The notes beneath the pieces are model-generated. The model did no database searches and was not told where the DNA came from. It was given only the letters and a program-made list of their open reading frames with translations. This document shows positions 1 through 8,911 of a stretch of DNA of 64,000 bases, in pieces. The stretch comes from Terrabacter terrigena (GTDB lineage: Bacteria; Actinomycetota; Actinomycetes; Actinomycetales; Dermatophilaceae). The stretch is taken from assembly GCF_042676085.1 (NCBI RefSeq), contig NZ_JBHTKH010000002.1, positions 186,001 to 250,000 of the forward strand, written 5' to 3'. Positions within the stretch are counted from its first letter, which is position 1. Each line of letters begins with the position of its first letter. A program made the position numbers and the translations under genes.

Positions 1-64
1 CAATCGAGGTGTCCGGTCCGCCACAAGGATCGACGGACCCACGTGAAAGAGGGTCGATGCGACC

Positions 65-424
65 ATGAAGAGATGGACGCATCCGCAGGATGCCCTGCCG
101 CTCGTCGCCGGCATCTATGCAGCGTTGTCACCCATCTGGACGACAACCACCACCCGGGCCACCACGACGATGATCGTGCTCGGCGCCATCTCGGCGCTCG
201 CCGCGGTCGCCGAGCTGGTGCGGCCCGACCTGATCCCGCTGGAGGGCCTCACCGCCATCATCGGCGTGGCCTTCATCGTCGCACCGTGGGTCATGGGGTT
301 CAGCGGCACCCGACCGATGGCGTGGACGGCCTGGATCGTCGGTGCGGTGACGTTCCTCGTCGGCGCCGCCGACCTCCAGGTGACCCGCATGCATCACCGC
401 GACGGCACCGCCACGACGCCCTGA
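65..424 (+). CDS. SPW-repeat integral membrane protein
   Basis: Protein of 119 aa with about four hydrophobic segments. It carries the two short signatures of the SPW repeat family: SPIW near residue 22 and APWVMGF near residue 77, each starting a pair of membrane helices. The family has no established biochemical role; it is often found in small actinobacterial and proteobacterial membrane proteins. I chose the ATG at 65, preceded by GAGGG at about 49-53. The gene stands alone and is followed by a strong hairpin at 436-467. The family call rests on the two motifs and the length, which is normal for a two-repeat protein. Confidence 0.8.
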   Translation: MKRWTHPQDALPLVAGIYAALSPIWTTTTTRATTTMIVLGAISALAAVAELVRPDLIPLEGLTAIIGVAFIVAPWVMGFSGTRPMAWTAWIVGAVTFLVGAADLQVTRMHHRDGTATTP

Positions 425-435
425 CCGCGTGCGGA

Positions 436-467
436 GCCCGGGCCGGCCCGTGAGAACCGGCCCGGGC
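436..467 (+). terminator. GC-rich hairpin, likely terminator of the SPW gene
   Basis: Perfect 11-bp inverted repeat, GCCCGGGCCGG at 436-446 and CCGGCCCGGGC at 457-467, with a 10-nt loop. It begins 11 nt after the stop codon. There is no U-tract, which is common for actinobacterial terminators. Confidence 0.6.
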
Positions 468-643
468 ATCCTCGTGCACGCCATCCCGGGATGCGCCGGT
501 CACGCACCGACCTCGCCGTCGCGGGCCCCCACCAGGGGGGGCTGAGCCCCTTCCCGCGCACCGGAGGTGACCTGGACGCCACGACCAGCGTGCGTGGCTT
601 CCACGACGTGGGCGCCTGCGACGCGTCCCGAAGCTGTGCGGCA

Positions 644-658
644 TAGGGTGAGCCGGTG
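644..658 (+). promoter_or_regulatory. Leaderless promoter, TAGGGT -10 box
   Basis: TAGGGT at 644-649 lies 6 nt before the GTG at 656. The 12-mer CATAGGGTGAGC at 643-654 recurs exactly at 47313-47324 in front of another GTG-start gene. The geometry predicts transcription starting at or next to the GTG. Confidence 0.5.
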
Positions 659-1465
659 GCTGAAGCACCTCTGGACCTCCCGCGCGTCTGGGTCGAGTTC
701 ACAGACCCCGCCGACGCGAACCAGCGCTACCGCTGCGACCTGACGTGGCTCACGAGCAGCTGGACGTGCATCTTCGGCAACGGCTGCCAGGGCATCTACG
801 CCGGCCGGCCCGACGACGGGTGCTGCACGCTCGGCGCGCACTTCACCGAGAAGGCCGACTGGAAGCGCGTCGCCAAGGCCGTCGAGGAGCTCGGAGAGGA
901 CGAGTGGGAGTACCACTCGGTCGGCACCGCCACCGGCAGCAAGGACGACTGGACCGAGAAGGAGGACGGCGCCCGCAAGACCAAGGTCGTCGACGGCGCC
1001 TGCATCTTCCTCAACCGCCCGGGCTTCCCGGCCGGCGCCGGTTGCGCGCTGCACCAGCACGCCGTCCTCACCGGCGTGCAGCCGCACACCCTCAAGCCCG
1101 ACGTGTGCTGGCAGCTGCCGATCCGGCGCACGTTCCGCACGGTCGAGCTGCCCGACGACACCAGCTACCTCGAGGTGACGATCACCGAGTACGACCGCCG
1201 CGGCTGGGGGCCCGGTGGCCACGACCTCGACTGGTACTGCTCGGGCAACCCCGAGGCGCACGTGGGGCGCGAGCCCGTGTACCGCTCCAACGCCCCCGAG
1301 CTGATCGAGCTGATGGGGCCCGAGGCGTACGCCGAGCTGGCGATCCGTGCCGAGGCGCACCTCGCGCAGGTCAAGGCGGTGCGCGCCCGTGGGGTGCGCA
1401 AGCTGCTGCCCCTGCTCGTGCACCCGGCCACCATTGAGGCGCAACGGACGAAGAGTTCGGAGTGA
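656..1465 (+). CDS. Cysteine-cluster protein, YkgJ/DUF3109-like
   Basis: Protein of 269 aa with conserved-looking cysteines: CIFGNGCQG near residue 38, a CC pair near 55, then CIFLNRPG and GCALH around residues 117-130, and PDVCW near 145. This spacing (C..GCALH..P..CW) resembles proteins of the YkgJ/DUF3109 class that probably bind a metal or Fe-S cluster. The function is unknown. No hydrophobic segment is present, so it is probably cytoplasmic. The GTG start at 656 fits a leaderless transcript. The stop codon lies inside a 9-bp tandem repeat (1462-1488), just before the methyltransferase gene. Family membership is inference from cysteine spacing. Confidence 0.65.
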   Translation: MAEAPLDLPRVWVEFTDPADANQRYRCDLTWLTSSWTCIFGNGCQGIYAGRPDDGCCTLGAHFTEKADWKRVAKAVEELGEDEWEYHSVGTATGSKDDWTEKEDGARKTKVVDGACIFLNRPGFPAGAGCALHQHAVLTGVQPHTLKPDVCWQLPIRRTFRTVELPDDTSYLEVTITEYDRRGWGPGGHDLDWYCSGNPEAHVGREPVYRSNAPELIELMGPEAYAELAIRAEAHLAQVKAVRARGVRKLLPLLVHPATIEAQRTKSSE

Positions 1466-1488
1466 GTGGACTGAGTGGAGTGAGTGGA
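1462..1488 (+). repeat. Short tandem repeat, three 9-bp units
   Basis: GTGAGTGGA, CTGAGTGGA and GTGAGTGGA follow one another directly, covering the stop codon of the upstream gene and the gap before the methyltransferase ribosome-binding site. Confidence 0.8.
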
Positions 1489-1510
1489 GTAGGTGCGGAG
1501 TGAGGTCGGC

Positions 1511-2221
1511 ATGAGCGAGTCCACGAACGAGCGGCCCGAGATCATCCCGTCGCCCAACATCTGGGAGACGCCCGACGTCTACGAGATCGAGAACCGCGGC
1601 GTCGACCGCGACCACGTCATCGAGCAGGCGATGCGGTCGCTGCTCGACTGGGCCGGGCTCGACGTCGTCGACATCGGCTGCGGCACCGGCTTCCACCTGC
1701 CGCAGTTCGCCGCGACTGCCAGGTCGGTCACCGGTGTCGAGCCGCACCCACCGCTCGCCGCCCTTGCGGCACAACGTATTTCGGGTATGCCGTCCGTGTC
1801 GGTTCGCGAGGAGGGTGCGGCCGCGATCGGCGTGCCGGACGCGTCGTTCGACGTCGCGCATGCGCGGTGGTCCTACTTCTTCGGACCGGGCTCCGAGCCG
1901 GGTCTCGCCGAGCTGGACCGGGTGATGCGGCCCGGCGGCGCGGCGTTCGTCATCGACAACGACGCGACGCGTTCGACCTTCGGCACGTGGTTCCGTCGCG
2001 CGCTGCCGTCCTACGACCCGCGCGCGGTCGAGCGCTTCTGGGAGCGGCAGGGCTGGGAGCGCGAGCGCCTCGACATCCGGTGGGAGTTCGACTCGCGCGA
2101 GGACTTCGAGGCCGTCGTCGGCATCGAGTTCGCCCCGGAGCACGCCGACCTCATCCTCGCCGAGCACCCCGACGCGACCGGCGTCGACTACGCCGTCAAC
2201 CTCTGGCACCGCCACTTCTGA
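1511..2221 (+). CDS. SAM-dependent methyltransferase (class I)
   Basis: Protein of 236 aa with the Rossmann methyltransferase motif I, VVDIGCGTG (about residues 50-58), then motif II acidic residue in VTGVEPH, and the post-motif sequence DASFDVAHARW. This is the UbiE/Methyltransf_11 type; the substrate cannot be read from the sequence. I prefer the ATG at 1511 over the upstream GTG at 1493 because GGAGTGAGG (1497-1505) is well placed as its ribosome-binding site. The gene is convergent with nadC; the 34-nt gap holds a short palindrome of a dispersed family. It carries one GTATGCCG octamer at 1785. Confidence 0.85.
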   Translation: MSESTNERPEIIPSPNIWETPDVYEIENRGVDRDHVIEQAMRSLLDWAGLDVVDIGCGTGFHLPQFAATARSVTGVEPHPPLAALAAQRISGMPSVSVREEGAAAIGVPDASFDVAHARWSYFFGPGSEPGLAELDRVMRPGGAAFVIDNDATRSTFGTWFRRALPSYDPRAVERFWERQGWERERLDIRWEFDSREDFEAVVGIEFAPEHADLILAEHPDATGVDYAVNLWHRHF

Positions 2222-2252
2222 CCGTCGAGAGCCACACGTGGCCTCACGACGG
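2222..2252. repeat. Intergenic palindrome, CCGTCGA-GAGGCCA family, copy 1
   Basis: CCGTCGAGAGCCAC (2222-2235) and GTGGCCTCACGACGG (2238-2252) form an imperfect palindrome between two convergent stop codons. Related half-sites occur at 29970-30016 and 58125-58237. Confidence 0.6.
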
Positions 2253-2255
2253 CTG

Positions 2256-3140
2256 TCAGTCGGTGAGGTCGAGGGCGATGTCGACGATCGGTGAGCTGTG
2301 CGTGAGCCCGCCGACCGACACGAAGTCGACCCCGGTCGACGCGAAGTCGGCGACCACGTCGAGCGTGAGACCGCCGGTGGCCTCGATCTCGACCCGCTCG
2401 CCGGCCGACCGCAGCAGCTCGACGGTCTCGCGCAGCACCTCGACCGACATGTTGTCGCACATGATGAACCGGGCCCCCGCGTCGTAGGCCTCCTGCGCCT
2501 CGGCCGGCGTGGTCACCTCGACCTGGACGTCGACCGCCGGGAAGCGCTCGCGCACCAGTGTGTATGCCGCCGCCACCGACCCCGCTGCCAGCTTGTGGTT
2601 GTCCTTGATCATGGCGACGTCGTAGAGGCCCATGCGCTTGTTGGTCCCGCCGCCGCAGCGCACGGCGTACTTCTCCAGCCAGCGCATCCCCGGCGTGGTC
2701 TTGCGGGTGTCGAGGACCATCGTCGACGTGCCCTCCAAGGCGTCGGCCCAGCGACGGGTGTGGGTGGCGACTCCCGAGAGCCGGCTCAGGATGTTGAGGA
2801 TGGTGCGCTCGGCCACGAGGATCACCTGGGTCGTACCGGTGAGGCGTGCGATGACGTCACCCCGGTCGAGCCGCGCCCCGTCGTCGTTGACGACCTCGAT
2901 GGACGGCACGTCGGCGCCGACCTTCTCGGCCACTGCGGCCAGCACCAGAGCGATGACCGGCACGCCGGCGACGACGCCCGGCGCACGTGCCACGATCTCG
3001 GCGGTGCGCACCTGGTCGGCCGGGATCGTCGCGAGCGTCGTGACGTCGAGGCCGTCGGGACCGAGGTCCTCGCGCAGTGCGACCGTGACGAGCTCGTGAG
3101 CCCAGTCCAGCGGGAAGCCACTCAGGCCGTCGGCGGTCAC
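2256..3140 (-). CDS. nadC: Nicotinate-nucleotide pyrophosphorylase (quinolinate phosphoribosyltransferase)
   Basis: Protein of 294 aa. It converts quinolinate and PRPP to nicotinate mononucleotide with loss of CO2, the third step of de novo NAD synthesis. Typical NadC sequences are visible: RTILNILSRLSGVAT, LDTRKTTPG, YAVRCGGGTNKRMGLYD and KDNH in the middle, and the C-terminal barrel signature EATGG.. VDFVSVGGLTHS. Length is normal for the family. The GTG start at 3140 overlaps the nadB stop as GTGA, so the two are translationally coupled. It is the last gene of the minus-strand pantothenate/NAD cluster. Confidence 0.95.
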   Translation of the reverse strand: MTADGLSGFPLDWAHELVTVALREDLGPDGLDVTTLATIPADQVRTAEIVARAPGVVAGVPVIALVLAAVAEKVGADVPSIEVVNDDGARLDRGDVIARLTGTTQVILVAERTILNILSRLSGVATHTRRWADALEGTSTMVLDTRKTTPGMRWLEKYAVRCGGGTNKRMGLYDVAMIKDNHKLAAGSVAAAYTLVRERFPAVDVQVEVTTPAEAQEAYDAGARFIMCDNMSVEVLRETVELLRSAGERVEIEATGGLTLDVVADFASTGVDFVSVGGLTHSSPIVDIALDLTD

Positions 3141-4915
3141 CGGCGTCCCTCCATCCGTGAGTCGTCCTGTGCCACGGCCGTTTCGGCTGCTGCATCGTTG
3201 TCGAGGTCGAGCCCCTCGAGGTTCGTCCGCGGCACCGGGACCACCTCGGCGCCGAGCGTCCCCGACGCGTCGCGCCGCAGGTGCACGTGGTGCAGGAAGT
3301 GCTCGTCGTCGCGGGCCGGGAAGTCCTCGCGCACGTGCCCACCGCGGGTCTCCTCCCGCAGCGCGGCGGCATACGTGAGGGCTCGTCCGAGGTGCAGCAG
3401 GTTGGTGGTCTCCCAGCTCTTGGGGCCGCCCTGCTTGTCGGCGTCGCCGGTGACGGCGCGGGCGGCGAGCTCGGCGAGGGTCGACTGCGTCTTCGCGAGG
3501 GACTCTGCCGAGCGGACGGTGCCCGACCCTGCCGTCATGGCGCGCTGGACGTCGATGCGTCGCTTGCCGCGGATGAGCTCGGGCTCGCCCGCGGGCTCGA
3601 CGGGCGTGGTCTCGGGGAGCTCGCCGGCTCCGAGCCTCGCCGTGAGGTCGTCGGCGATGCGGCGCGCGAAGACGAGGCCCTCGAGGAGCGAGTTCGAGGC
3701 CAGGCGGTTGGCGCCGTGGACGCCGGTGCAGGAGGTCTCGCCGCACGCGTACAGGCCCTCGACCGAGGTGCGACCTCGCAGGTCGGTGCGCACGCCGCCG
3801 GACGCGTAGTGCTGGGCGGGCGCGACCGGGAGCAGCTGCGTGGCCGGGTCGAAACCGAGCTCGCGGCACCGCTGGACGATCGACGGGAAGCGCTGCTCGA
3901 GGAACTCGGCGCCGAGGTGCCGGCAGTCCAGGTAGACGTGGTCGGTGCCGGTCTCGCGCATGCGCGCGATGATGGCGCGAGCGACGACGTCACGCGGCGC
4001 GAGGTCGGCGAGCGGGTGCTGGCCCTGCATGAACCGGTCGCCCGCCTCGTCGACGAGGAACGCCCCCTCGCCGCGCACGGCCTCGGAGATGAGCGGCTGC
4101 TGGCCGCGCGAGCCCTCACCGAGCCACAGCACCGTCGGGTGGAACTGGACGAACTCGAGGTCGGCCAGCACGGCTCCGGCCCGCAGCGCAGCCGCCATGC
4201 CGTCGCCGGTCGCGACGGACGGGTTGGTCGTCGACGCGTAGATCTGGCCCAGGCCACCCGTCGCGAGGACGACGGCCCGCGCGTGGGCGGCGCCGACGCC
4301 GTCGACCTGGCCCTCGCCGATGACGTGCAGCGTCACGCCGCAGACGCGCTGCTCCGCGTCGGTGAGCAGGTCGACGACGAGCGCGTGCTCGATGACCTCG
4401 ATGCCCGGGTCGTCGCGCACGCGGTCGAGCGCCGCGATGAGGGCGCGGCTGATCTCGCGGCCCGTCGCGTCGCCACCGGCGTGCAGGATGCGGTCGCGGT
4501 GGTGGCCTCCCTCGCGGGTCAGCGACAGGCCGCCGGTGTCACCCCGGTCGAAGTCGGCGCCGAGCGCGATGAGGTCCCACACGGCGTCCGTGCCCTCTGT
4601 GACGAGCGCCTCGACCGCCCCCACGTCGCAGAGCCCGACACCGGCCACGAGGGTGTCGTGGATGTGCTCCTCGGGGCTGTCCTCGGGCGACATGACGGCA
4701 GCGATGCCACCCTGGGCCCACGCGGTCGACCCCTCGTCGAGCACCGTCTTCGTCACGAGCAGCACCCGGTCGACCCGGCGCCGCAGCCGTAGTGCCGTGG
4801 TGAGGCCGGCGATGCCGGAGCCGACGACGATGACGTCGGCCGTGGTCGTCCAGCCGGGCGCGGGCGCACGCAGCCGCCGCGACACGGTCACGTCGGGGAG
4901 CCCGCTCTGCGGCAT
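3137..4915 (-). CDS. nadB: L-aspartate oxidase
   Basis: FAD enzyme of 592 aa that oxidises L-aspartate to iminoaspartate, the first step of NAD synthesis. The N-terminus has the dinucleotide-binding motif VIVVGSGIAGL (about residues 28-38), then STAWAQGGIAAV, HHRDRILHAGGDATG and the family motif HPLADLAPRDVVARAI. ACGETSCTGVHGANRLASNSLLEG near residue 380 closes the FAD site. The ATG at 4915 lies 11 nt after the panD stop. Its partner quinolinate synthase (nadA) is not in the window, so iminoaspartate must be used by an enzyme encoded elsewhere. One octamer overlaps the start region (4910) and one lies in the gene (3367). Confidence 0.95.
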   Translation of the reverse strand: MPQSGLPDVTVSRRLRAPAPGWTTTADVIVVGSGIAGLTTALRLRRRVDRVLLVTKTVLDEGSTAWAQGGIAAVMSPEDSPEEHIHDTLVAGVGLCDVGAVEALVTEGTDAVWDLIALGADFDRGDTGGLSLTREGGHHRDRILHAGGDATGREISRALIAALDRVRDDPGIEVIEHALVVDLLTDAEQRVCGVTLHVIGEGQVDGVGAAHARAVVLATGGLGQIYASTTNPSVATGDGMAAALRAGAVLADLEFVQFHPTVLWLGEGSRGQQPLISEAVRGEGAFLVDEAGDRFMQGQHPLADLAPRDVVARAIIARMRETGTDHVYLDCRHLGAEFLEQRFPSIVQRCRELGFDPATQLLPVAPAQHYASGGVRTDLRGRTSVEGLYACGETSCTGVHGANRLASNSLLEGLVFARRIADDLTARLGAGELPETTPVEPAGEPELIRGKRRIDVQRAMTAGSGTVRSAESLAKTQSTLAELAARAVTGDADKQGGPKSWETTNLLHLGRALTYAAALREETRGGHVREDFPARDDEHFLHHVHLRRDASGTLGAEVVPVPRTNLEGLDLDNDAAAETAVAQDDSRMEGRR

Positions 4916-4926
4916 ACGGTGGCCTC

Positions 4927-5361
4927 TCAGTCCTGGTAGTCGTGGTGGCGCTCGGTGACGGCGGAGGTCAGCAGGCCGAAGCCGTCGGGGACGTCACCTG
5001 CATCGTGCCCCACCTCGACGACGCGGTTGTGGTCGTCCACGAAGACGACCTGGGGCTCGAACGTACGCGCCTCGGCGTCCTCCATGGCGGCGTACGCGAT
5101 GATGATGACGGTGTCGCCGGGCGAGATGAGCCGGGCCGCAGCGCCGTTGATGCAGACGATGCCCGTCCCGCGCTCGCCCTCGATGGCGTACGTCGTCAGG
5201 CGGTTGCCGTTGTCGACGTCGACGACGTCGACCTGCTGGCCCGGCCACAGGTCGGCCGCGTCGAGCAGGTCGCGGTCGATGGTCAGCGACCCGACGTAGT
5301 GCAGGTCGGCCTGCGTGACCTTGGCTCGGTGGATCTTGGAGTGGAGCATGAAGCGCTGCAC
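4927..5361 (-). CDS. panD: Aspartate 1-decarboxylase
   Basis: Protein of 144 aa that makes beta-alanine for pantothenate. The self-cleavage site is YVGSLTI with Gly24-Ser25, giving the pyruvoyl group after processing; INGAAARL and IIIAYA follow as in the family. I chose the GTG at 5361 (VQRFMLHSK...) because GAGGAAG sits just upstream and because mycobacterial PanD also has four residues before the internal MLxSK. The ATG at 5349 would be too far from the ribosome-binding site. It lies between panC and nadB on the minus strand. Confidence 0.95.
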   Translation of the reverse strand: MQRFMLHSKIHRAKVTQADLHYVGSLTIDRDLLDAADLWPGQQVDVVDVDNGNRLTTYAIEGERGTGIVCINGAAARLISPGDTVIIIAYAAMEDAEARTFEPQVVFVDDHNRVVEVGHDAGDVPDGFGLLTSAVTERHHDYQD

Positions 5362-5429
5362 GGTGGGACTTCCTCGGAGGGGCTGGAGGCGCGATGTCGA
5401 GCGCCTGCGTCGTTGTGGGAGAAGGGGAC

Positions 5430-6356
5430 TCAGGTCTGGGAGAAGATCTCGAGCGCGCCGCCGCCGGGCCCGACGAGCACCGGCAGGTTGTCGATGAGAC
5501 GGGTCGTGCCGACGCGGCCGGCCACCGCGAGGAGGGCCTCGCCGCGGTACCACTCGGGCACGTCCTCGAGGGTGTCGGGGTGGACCAGCACGAGGTAGTC
5601 GATGAGCGCGAGAGGCTCTCGCACGAGCACCGCCCGCGCGGCACGACGCACGGCCGACGGCCCCTCGGCCGCCGCGCCGGCGCCCGCGCGCAGGGCCGCC
5701 GACAGGCAGAGCGCGGTCTCGCGGTCGGACTGCGTGAGGTAGGTGTTGCGGCTCGACATCGCCAGTCCGTCGGGCTCGCGGACGGTCGGCACCGACACGA
5801 CCTGCACCGGGAAGTCGAGGTCGCGGCACATCCGGCGGATGAGCAGCAGCTGCTGGGCGTCCTTCTGACCGAAGTACGCCGCGCTGCACCGAGTCAGGTG
5901 CATGAGCTTGCCGACGACCGTGAGCATGCCGTCGAAGTGACCCGGCCGGGCCTGGCCTTCGAGCACGTCGCCGAGCGGTCCGGCCGAGACGCGCACGCCG
6001 GGGTCACCGTCGGGGTAGATGACGTCGGGCGTGGGCGCGAAGACGAGGTCGACGCCGGCGGCCGTGCAGATCTCGAGGTCGGCGTCGAAGGTCCGCGGGT
6101 AGCGGGAGAGGTCCTCCTTGGGCCCGAACTGGAGCGGGTTGAGGAAGATCGTCACGACGACGTGCCGGTGCGTCGCGCGCGCCCGGTGGATGAGCGTGGC
6201 GTGCCCCTCGTGCAGCGCGCCCATCGTCATGACGACCGCGACGTCGCCGTCGTCGAGGCCCGCGCGCGCCTCGCGCAGCTCGTCGCGGGTGCGGGCCACC
6301 ACGGGCGCGGCCAGTGCGGCCGCACCGCCCTGCACGGGTGCGGTGGGATCGGTCAC
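5430..6356 (-). CDS. panC: Pantothenate synthetase
   Basis: Protein of 308 aa that condenses pantoate with beta-alanine using ATP. Motifs are in order: MTMGALHEGH (ATP site, about residues 43-52), FLNPLQFGPKEDLSRYPR, YFGQKDAQQ, and AMSSRNTYL, the KMSKS-like loop. It ends with the usual C-terminal domain. The GTG start overlaps the stop of the DUF2520 gene as GTGA. PanB is not in the window. A 68-nt gap separates it from panD. Confidence 0.95.
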   Translation of the reverse strand: MTDPTAPVQGGAAALAAPVVARTRDELREARAGLDDGDVAVVMTMGALHEGHATLIHRARATHRHVVVTIFLNPLQFGPKEDLSRYPRTFDADLEICTAAGVDLVFAPTPDVIYPDGDPGVRVSAGPLGDVLEGQARPGHFDGMLTVVGKLMHLTRCSAAYFGQKDAQQLLLIRRMCRDLDFPVQVVSVPTVREPDGLAMSSRNTYLTQSDRETALCLSAALRAGAGAAAEGPSAVRRAARAVLVREPLALIDYLVLVHPDTLEDVPEWYRGEALLAVAGRVGTTRLIDNLPVLVGPGGGALEIFSQT

Positions 6357-7261
6357 GGTTGGTCCTCCTCGTGCGCCAGCAGCTCGAGCAGCGGGTCTGC
6401 GGCCGACGCGCGAAGGCGCCCGCTGAGCAGGGCCCGCTGTGCCGTCGCTCGGGCGAGCGCGAGGTAGGTCGGCTGGATGTCCGGGGCGACCTTGCGCAGC
6501 ATCGCGACGTGCCCGGCCACGGTACCGGCATCGCCTCTCGCCACCGGGCCGGTGAGGGCTGCGTCACCTCGCTGCAGGGTGTTGGCGAGCGCCGCCGTGA
6601 GGAGCGGCTCGAGCACGCGGGCGGGGTCCTCGATGCCCGTCTCGCCGAGCAGCTGCATCGCCTGGGCCACGAGGGTGACCAGGTGGTTGGCGCCGTGCGC
6701 CAGCGCGGCGTGGTAGGTGACGCGGTCGTCCTCGGCGACCCACACGGGCTCGCCGCCCATCTCGATGACGAGCGCCTCGCCGACGGGACGCGCGAGGTCG
6801 ACGGTGGTGACGCCGAAGCAGCAGCCGCCGAGCCTCTCGAGGTCGACGGCGGTGCCGGTGAAGGTCATGGCCGGGTGCAGCGCGAGCGGGATGATGTCGC
6901 TCGCGGCCGCCGCCTCGAACACGGAGATGCCGTGGGCGCCGGACGTGTGCATGACGAGCTGGCCCTGCGTGAAGGTGCCGGTCGAGCTGAGACCCGCGAC
7001 GAGCGGCTCCAGGGCGTCGTCGGGCACGGCGAGCACCACGAGGTGGGCGCCCGACACGACGTCCGGGATCGGCTTGACCGGCACTCCCGGCAGGAGGGCG
7101 GCCGCACGCTCCAGGCTCGCCTCGCTCACCGCCGAGACGCCGGTCACGACGTGGCCGGCCCGCACGAGCGCCGCACCGAGAACGGCGCCGACGCGCCCGG
7201 CCCCGACGATGCCGACGTCGAAGCGTGCGGGGCGGTCGTGCGGGGTGCTCACCCACGGCAC
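6353..7261 (-). CDS. Rossmann-like / DUF2520 oxidoreductase upstream of panC
   Basis: Protein of 302 aa. The N-terminal NAD(P)-binding domain has VGIVGAGRVGAVLGAAL (about residues 16-32); the C-terminal part (HGANHLVTLVAQAM..) is an all-helical domain of the DUF2520 type. Homologues sit beside panC in many actinobacteria, which suggests a role linked to pantothenate synthesis, for example ketopantoate reduction, but this is inference. The start is GTG at 7261 or GTG at 7252; the sequence does not decide. The gene is divergent from the methyltransferase at 7285 with only 23 nt between them. Confidence 0.8.
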   Translation of the reverse strand: MPWVSTPHDRPARFDVGIVGAGRVGAVLGAALVRAGHVVTGVSAVSEASLERAAALLPGVPVKPIPDVVSGAHLVVLAVPDDALEPLVAGLSSTGTFTQGQLVMHTSGAHGISVFEAAAASDIIPLALHPAMTFTGTAVDLERLGGCCFGVTTVDLARPVGEALVIEMGGEPVWVAEDDRVTYHAALAHGANHLVTLVAQAMQLLGETGIEDPARVLEPLLTAALANTLQRGDAALTGPVARGDAGTVAGHVAMLRKVAPDIQPTYLALARATAQRALLSGRLRASAADPLLELLAHEEDQP

Positions 7262-7284
7262 GCTATCGCCTACAGTCCGGAGGC

Positions 7285-8343
7285 GTGGATCCCGTTCCGT
7301 GGCGCGAGGCGTGGCACGACGCCCTGTATGCCGCCGGGCGCGGTTTCTACCTCGAGCGCGGTGGCCCGGCGGCGCACTTCACGACGGCCGCGCACGGCCC
7401 GACGGGCCGGGTCCTGGCCGAGGCGCTGCTCCGCCTGTGGCAGGACGAGCACGGCGCCACCCTCCCTGCGGTCGTGGTCGACGTGGGTGCCGGCCGTGGC
7501 GAGCTGGCGACGCACCTCGTGGCTGCCCTCTCCGAGGCTGCTGGGCCCAGGTGTGCCGTCGCGCCGGGTCGCGAGCAACCACCTGGCCCCCAGGAGGGCG
7601 AGGCCGCGAGTCACCTGCACGTGCGGGTCGTGGCCGTCGACGTCGTGGGGCGTCCCGCCGGGCTCGACCCGCGCATCGAGTGGCTCCGCTCCCCCGGCGG
7701 GTCCGACCTCCCGGCCGAGCTGGCGGGGCTCGAGAACGCGCTGGTCGTCGCCCACGAGTGGCTCGACGTCGTGCCCTGCACCGTCGCCGAGGTCGACCCG
7801 GCCGGTCAGCTGCGCGAGGTGCTCGTCCACCCGGCGACGGGCGACGAGTCGCTCGGCGGTCCCGTCGCCGACGCCGACCGCGCCTGGGCGAGCGCCCAGT
7901 GGCCCGGCACCGAACCGGGAGACCGCGTCGAGGTGGGGCTCGCCCGGGACCGGGCCTGGGCCGGCCTGGCCGCGAGGGTCGGGTCCGGAACCGTCGTCGC
8001 CGTGGACTACGGCCACACGGCGACGGAGCGGCCACACCACGGGACGCTGACGGCATACGCGCGGGGCACCGTGACGCACCCCGTGCCCGACGGCTCGTGC
8101 GACGTCACCGCCCACGTGGCGATGGACTCGCTCGATGCCGACGAGCTGCACCGGCAGCGCGACCTGCTGCAGGGCCTCGGGTTCACGGGCGCACGGCCCG
8201 ACCACGCGCTCGCGAGCAGCGACCCTCTCGGCTACCTGCGGGCCCTCGAGCGGGCCGGGGCCGAGGCCGAGCTCACGAGACGGGGCGGGTTCGGGGACTT
8301 CTGGTGGGCGGTCAAGCGCATCGGTCGGCCCGACGTACCCTGA
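7285..8343 (+). CDS. MidA-type SAM-dependent methyltransferase (DUF185)
   Basis: Protein of 352 aa with VVVDVGAGRGELATHL as SAM motif I (about residues 59-74), ENALVVAHEWLDVVPC as the family motif equivalent to NEfxDALP, and VVAVDYGHT near the middle. The family (COG1565) includes mitochondrial NDUFAF7/MidA, which methylates an arginine of a complex I subunit. An orphan NuoD paralogue lies 1.1 kb downstream, so a link to complex I is possible but unproven. The GTG at 7285 has GGAGG only 1 nt away, too close for translation initiation; a TACAGT box 8 nt upstream suggests a leaderless message instead. Confidence 0.75.
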   Translation: MDPVPWREAWHDALYAAGRGFYLERGGPAAHFTTAAHGPTGRVLAEALLRLWQDEHGATLPAVVVDVGAGRGELATHLVAALSEAAGPRCAVAPGREQPPGPQEGEAASHLHVRVVAVDVVGRPAGLDPRIEWLRSPGGSDLPAELAGLENALVVAHEWLDVVPCTVAEVDPAGQLREVLVHPATGDESLGGPVADADRAWASAQWPGTEPGDRVEVGLARDRAWAGLAARVGSGTVVAVDYGHTATERPHHGTLTAYARGTVTHPVPDGSCDVTAHVAMDSLDADELHRQRDLLQGLGFTGARPDHALASSDPLGYLRALERAGAEAELTRRGGFGDFWWAVKRIGRPDVP

Positions 8344-8347
8344 CGGC

Positions 8348-8902
8348 ATGCGTCGTCTCGCGTCCCTGCTGCTGACCCTCGGACTCGGGAGCGGGCTGCT
8401 CCTGGCGGCGCCGCTGGCGGCGTCGGCGCACGACGTGCTCGAACGCACGAACCCGGCCGACGGCACGACTGTCTCGAGGATGCCGGCATCGGTGGTGCTC
8501 ACCTTCTCCGAGGAGCCGCTCGACATCGGCTCGCAGGTCGTCGTCACGGGTCCCTCCGGGCCGGTCTCGTCGGGCGCGCCGACCATCAGCGGGCGTGACG
8601 TCACGCAGGCCGTCGCCCCGACCGCGCCGGGCGGCGACTACACCGTGACCTACCGCGTCACCTCCGACGACGGGCACCCGGTGACGGGCACGTTCTCCTT
8701 CCACGCGACGGTGGGCCTCGACGGATCCACCGCGACCGCGGGCGCCACCGTGCACGTGCGGCCGGTCGACACCGAGGAGCAGGCCGCTGCCCGCAGCTCG
8801 CTGCTCGTCCCGATCCTGCTCACCGTCGTCTCGACGATCCTGCTGCTCGGTCTCGCCGGCTACCTCGTGCTGCGCGGCCGCGAGGCGGACCGCCGCACGT
8901 GA
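8348..8902 (+). CDS. Secreted CopC/YobA-like protein with C-terminal membrane anchor
   Basis: Protein of 184 aa. A signal peptide (residues 1 to about 26) ends in ASAHDV, so the mature protein starts with the His of the CopC copper site; HPVTGTFSF near residue 105 supplies the second conserved His. A hydrophobic segment near residues 150-170 followed by RGREADRR anchors the C-terminus. CopC proteins bind periplasmic copper; no copper transporter gene is nearby, so a copper role rests on family knowledge. The ATG at 8348 is 4 nt after the preceding stop; TACCCT at 8336-8341, 6 nt before the ATG, may allow separate leaderless transcription. Confidence 0.85.
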   Translation: MRRLASLLLTLGLGSGLLLAAPLAASAHDVLERTNPADGTTVSRMPASVVLTFSEEPLDIGSQVVVTGPSGPVSSGAPTISGRDVTQAVAPTAPGGDYTVTYRVTSDDGHPVTGTFSFHATVGLDGSTATAGATVHVRPVDTEEQAAARSSLLVPILLTVVSTILLLGLAGYLVLRGREADRRT

Positions 8903-8911
8903 CCCGGCCGG

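Noticed and set aside
500..2215. 571-codon minus-strand frame opposite the cysteine-cluster and methyltransferase genes
   Set aside because: Open only because of high GC; the plus-strand proteins have recognisable motifs.
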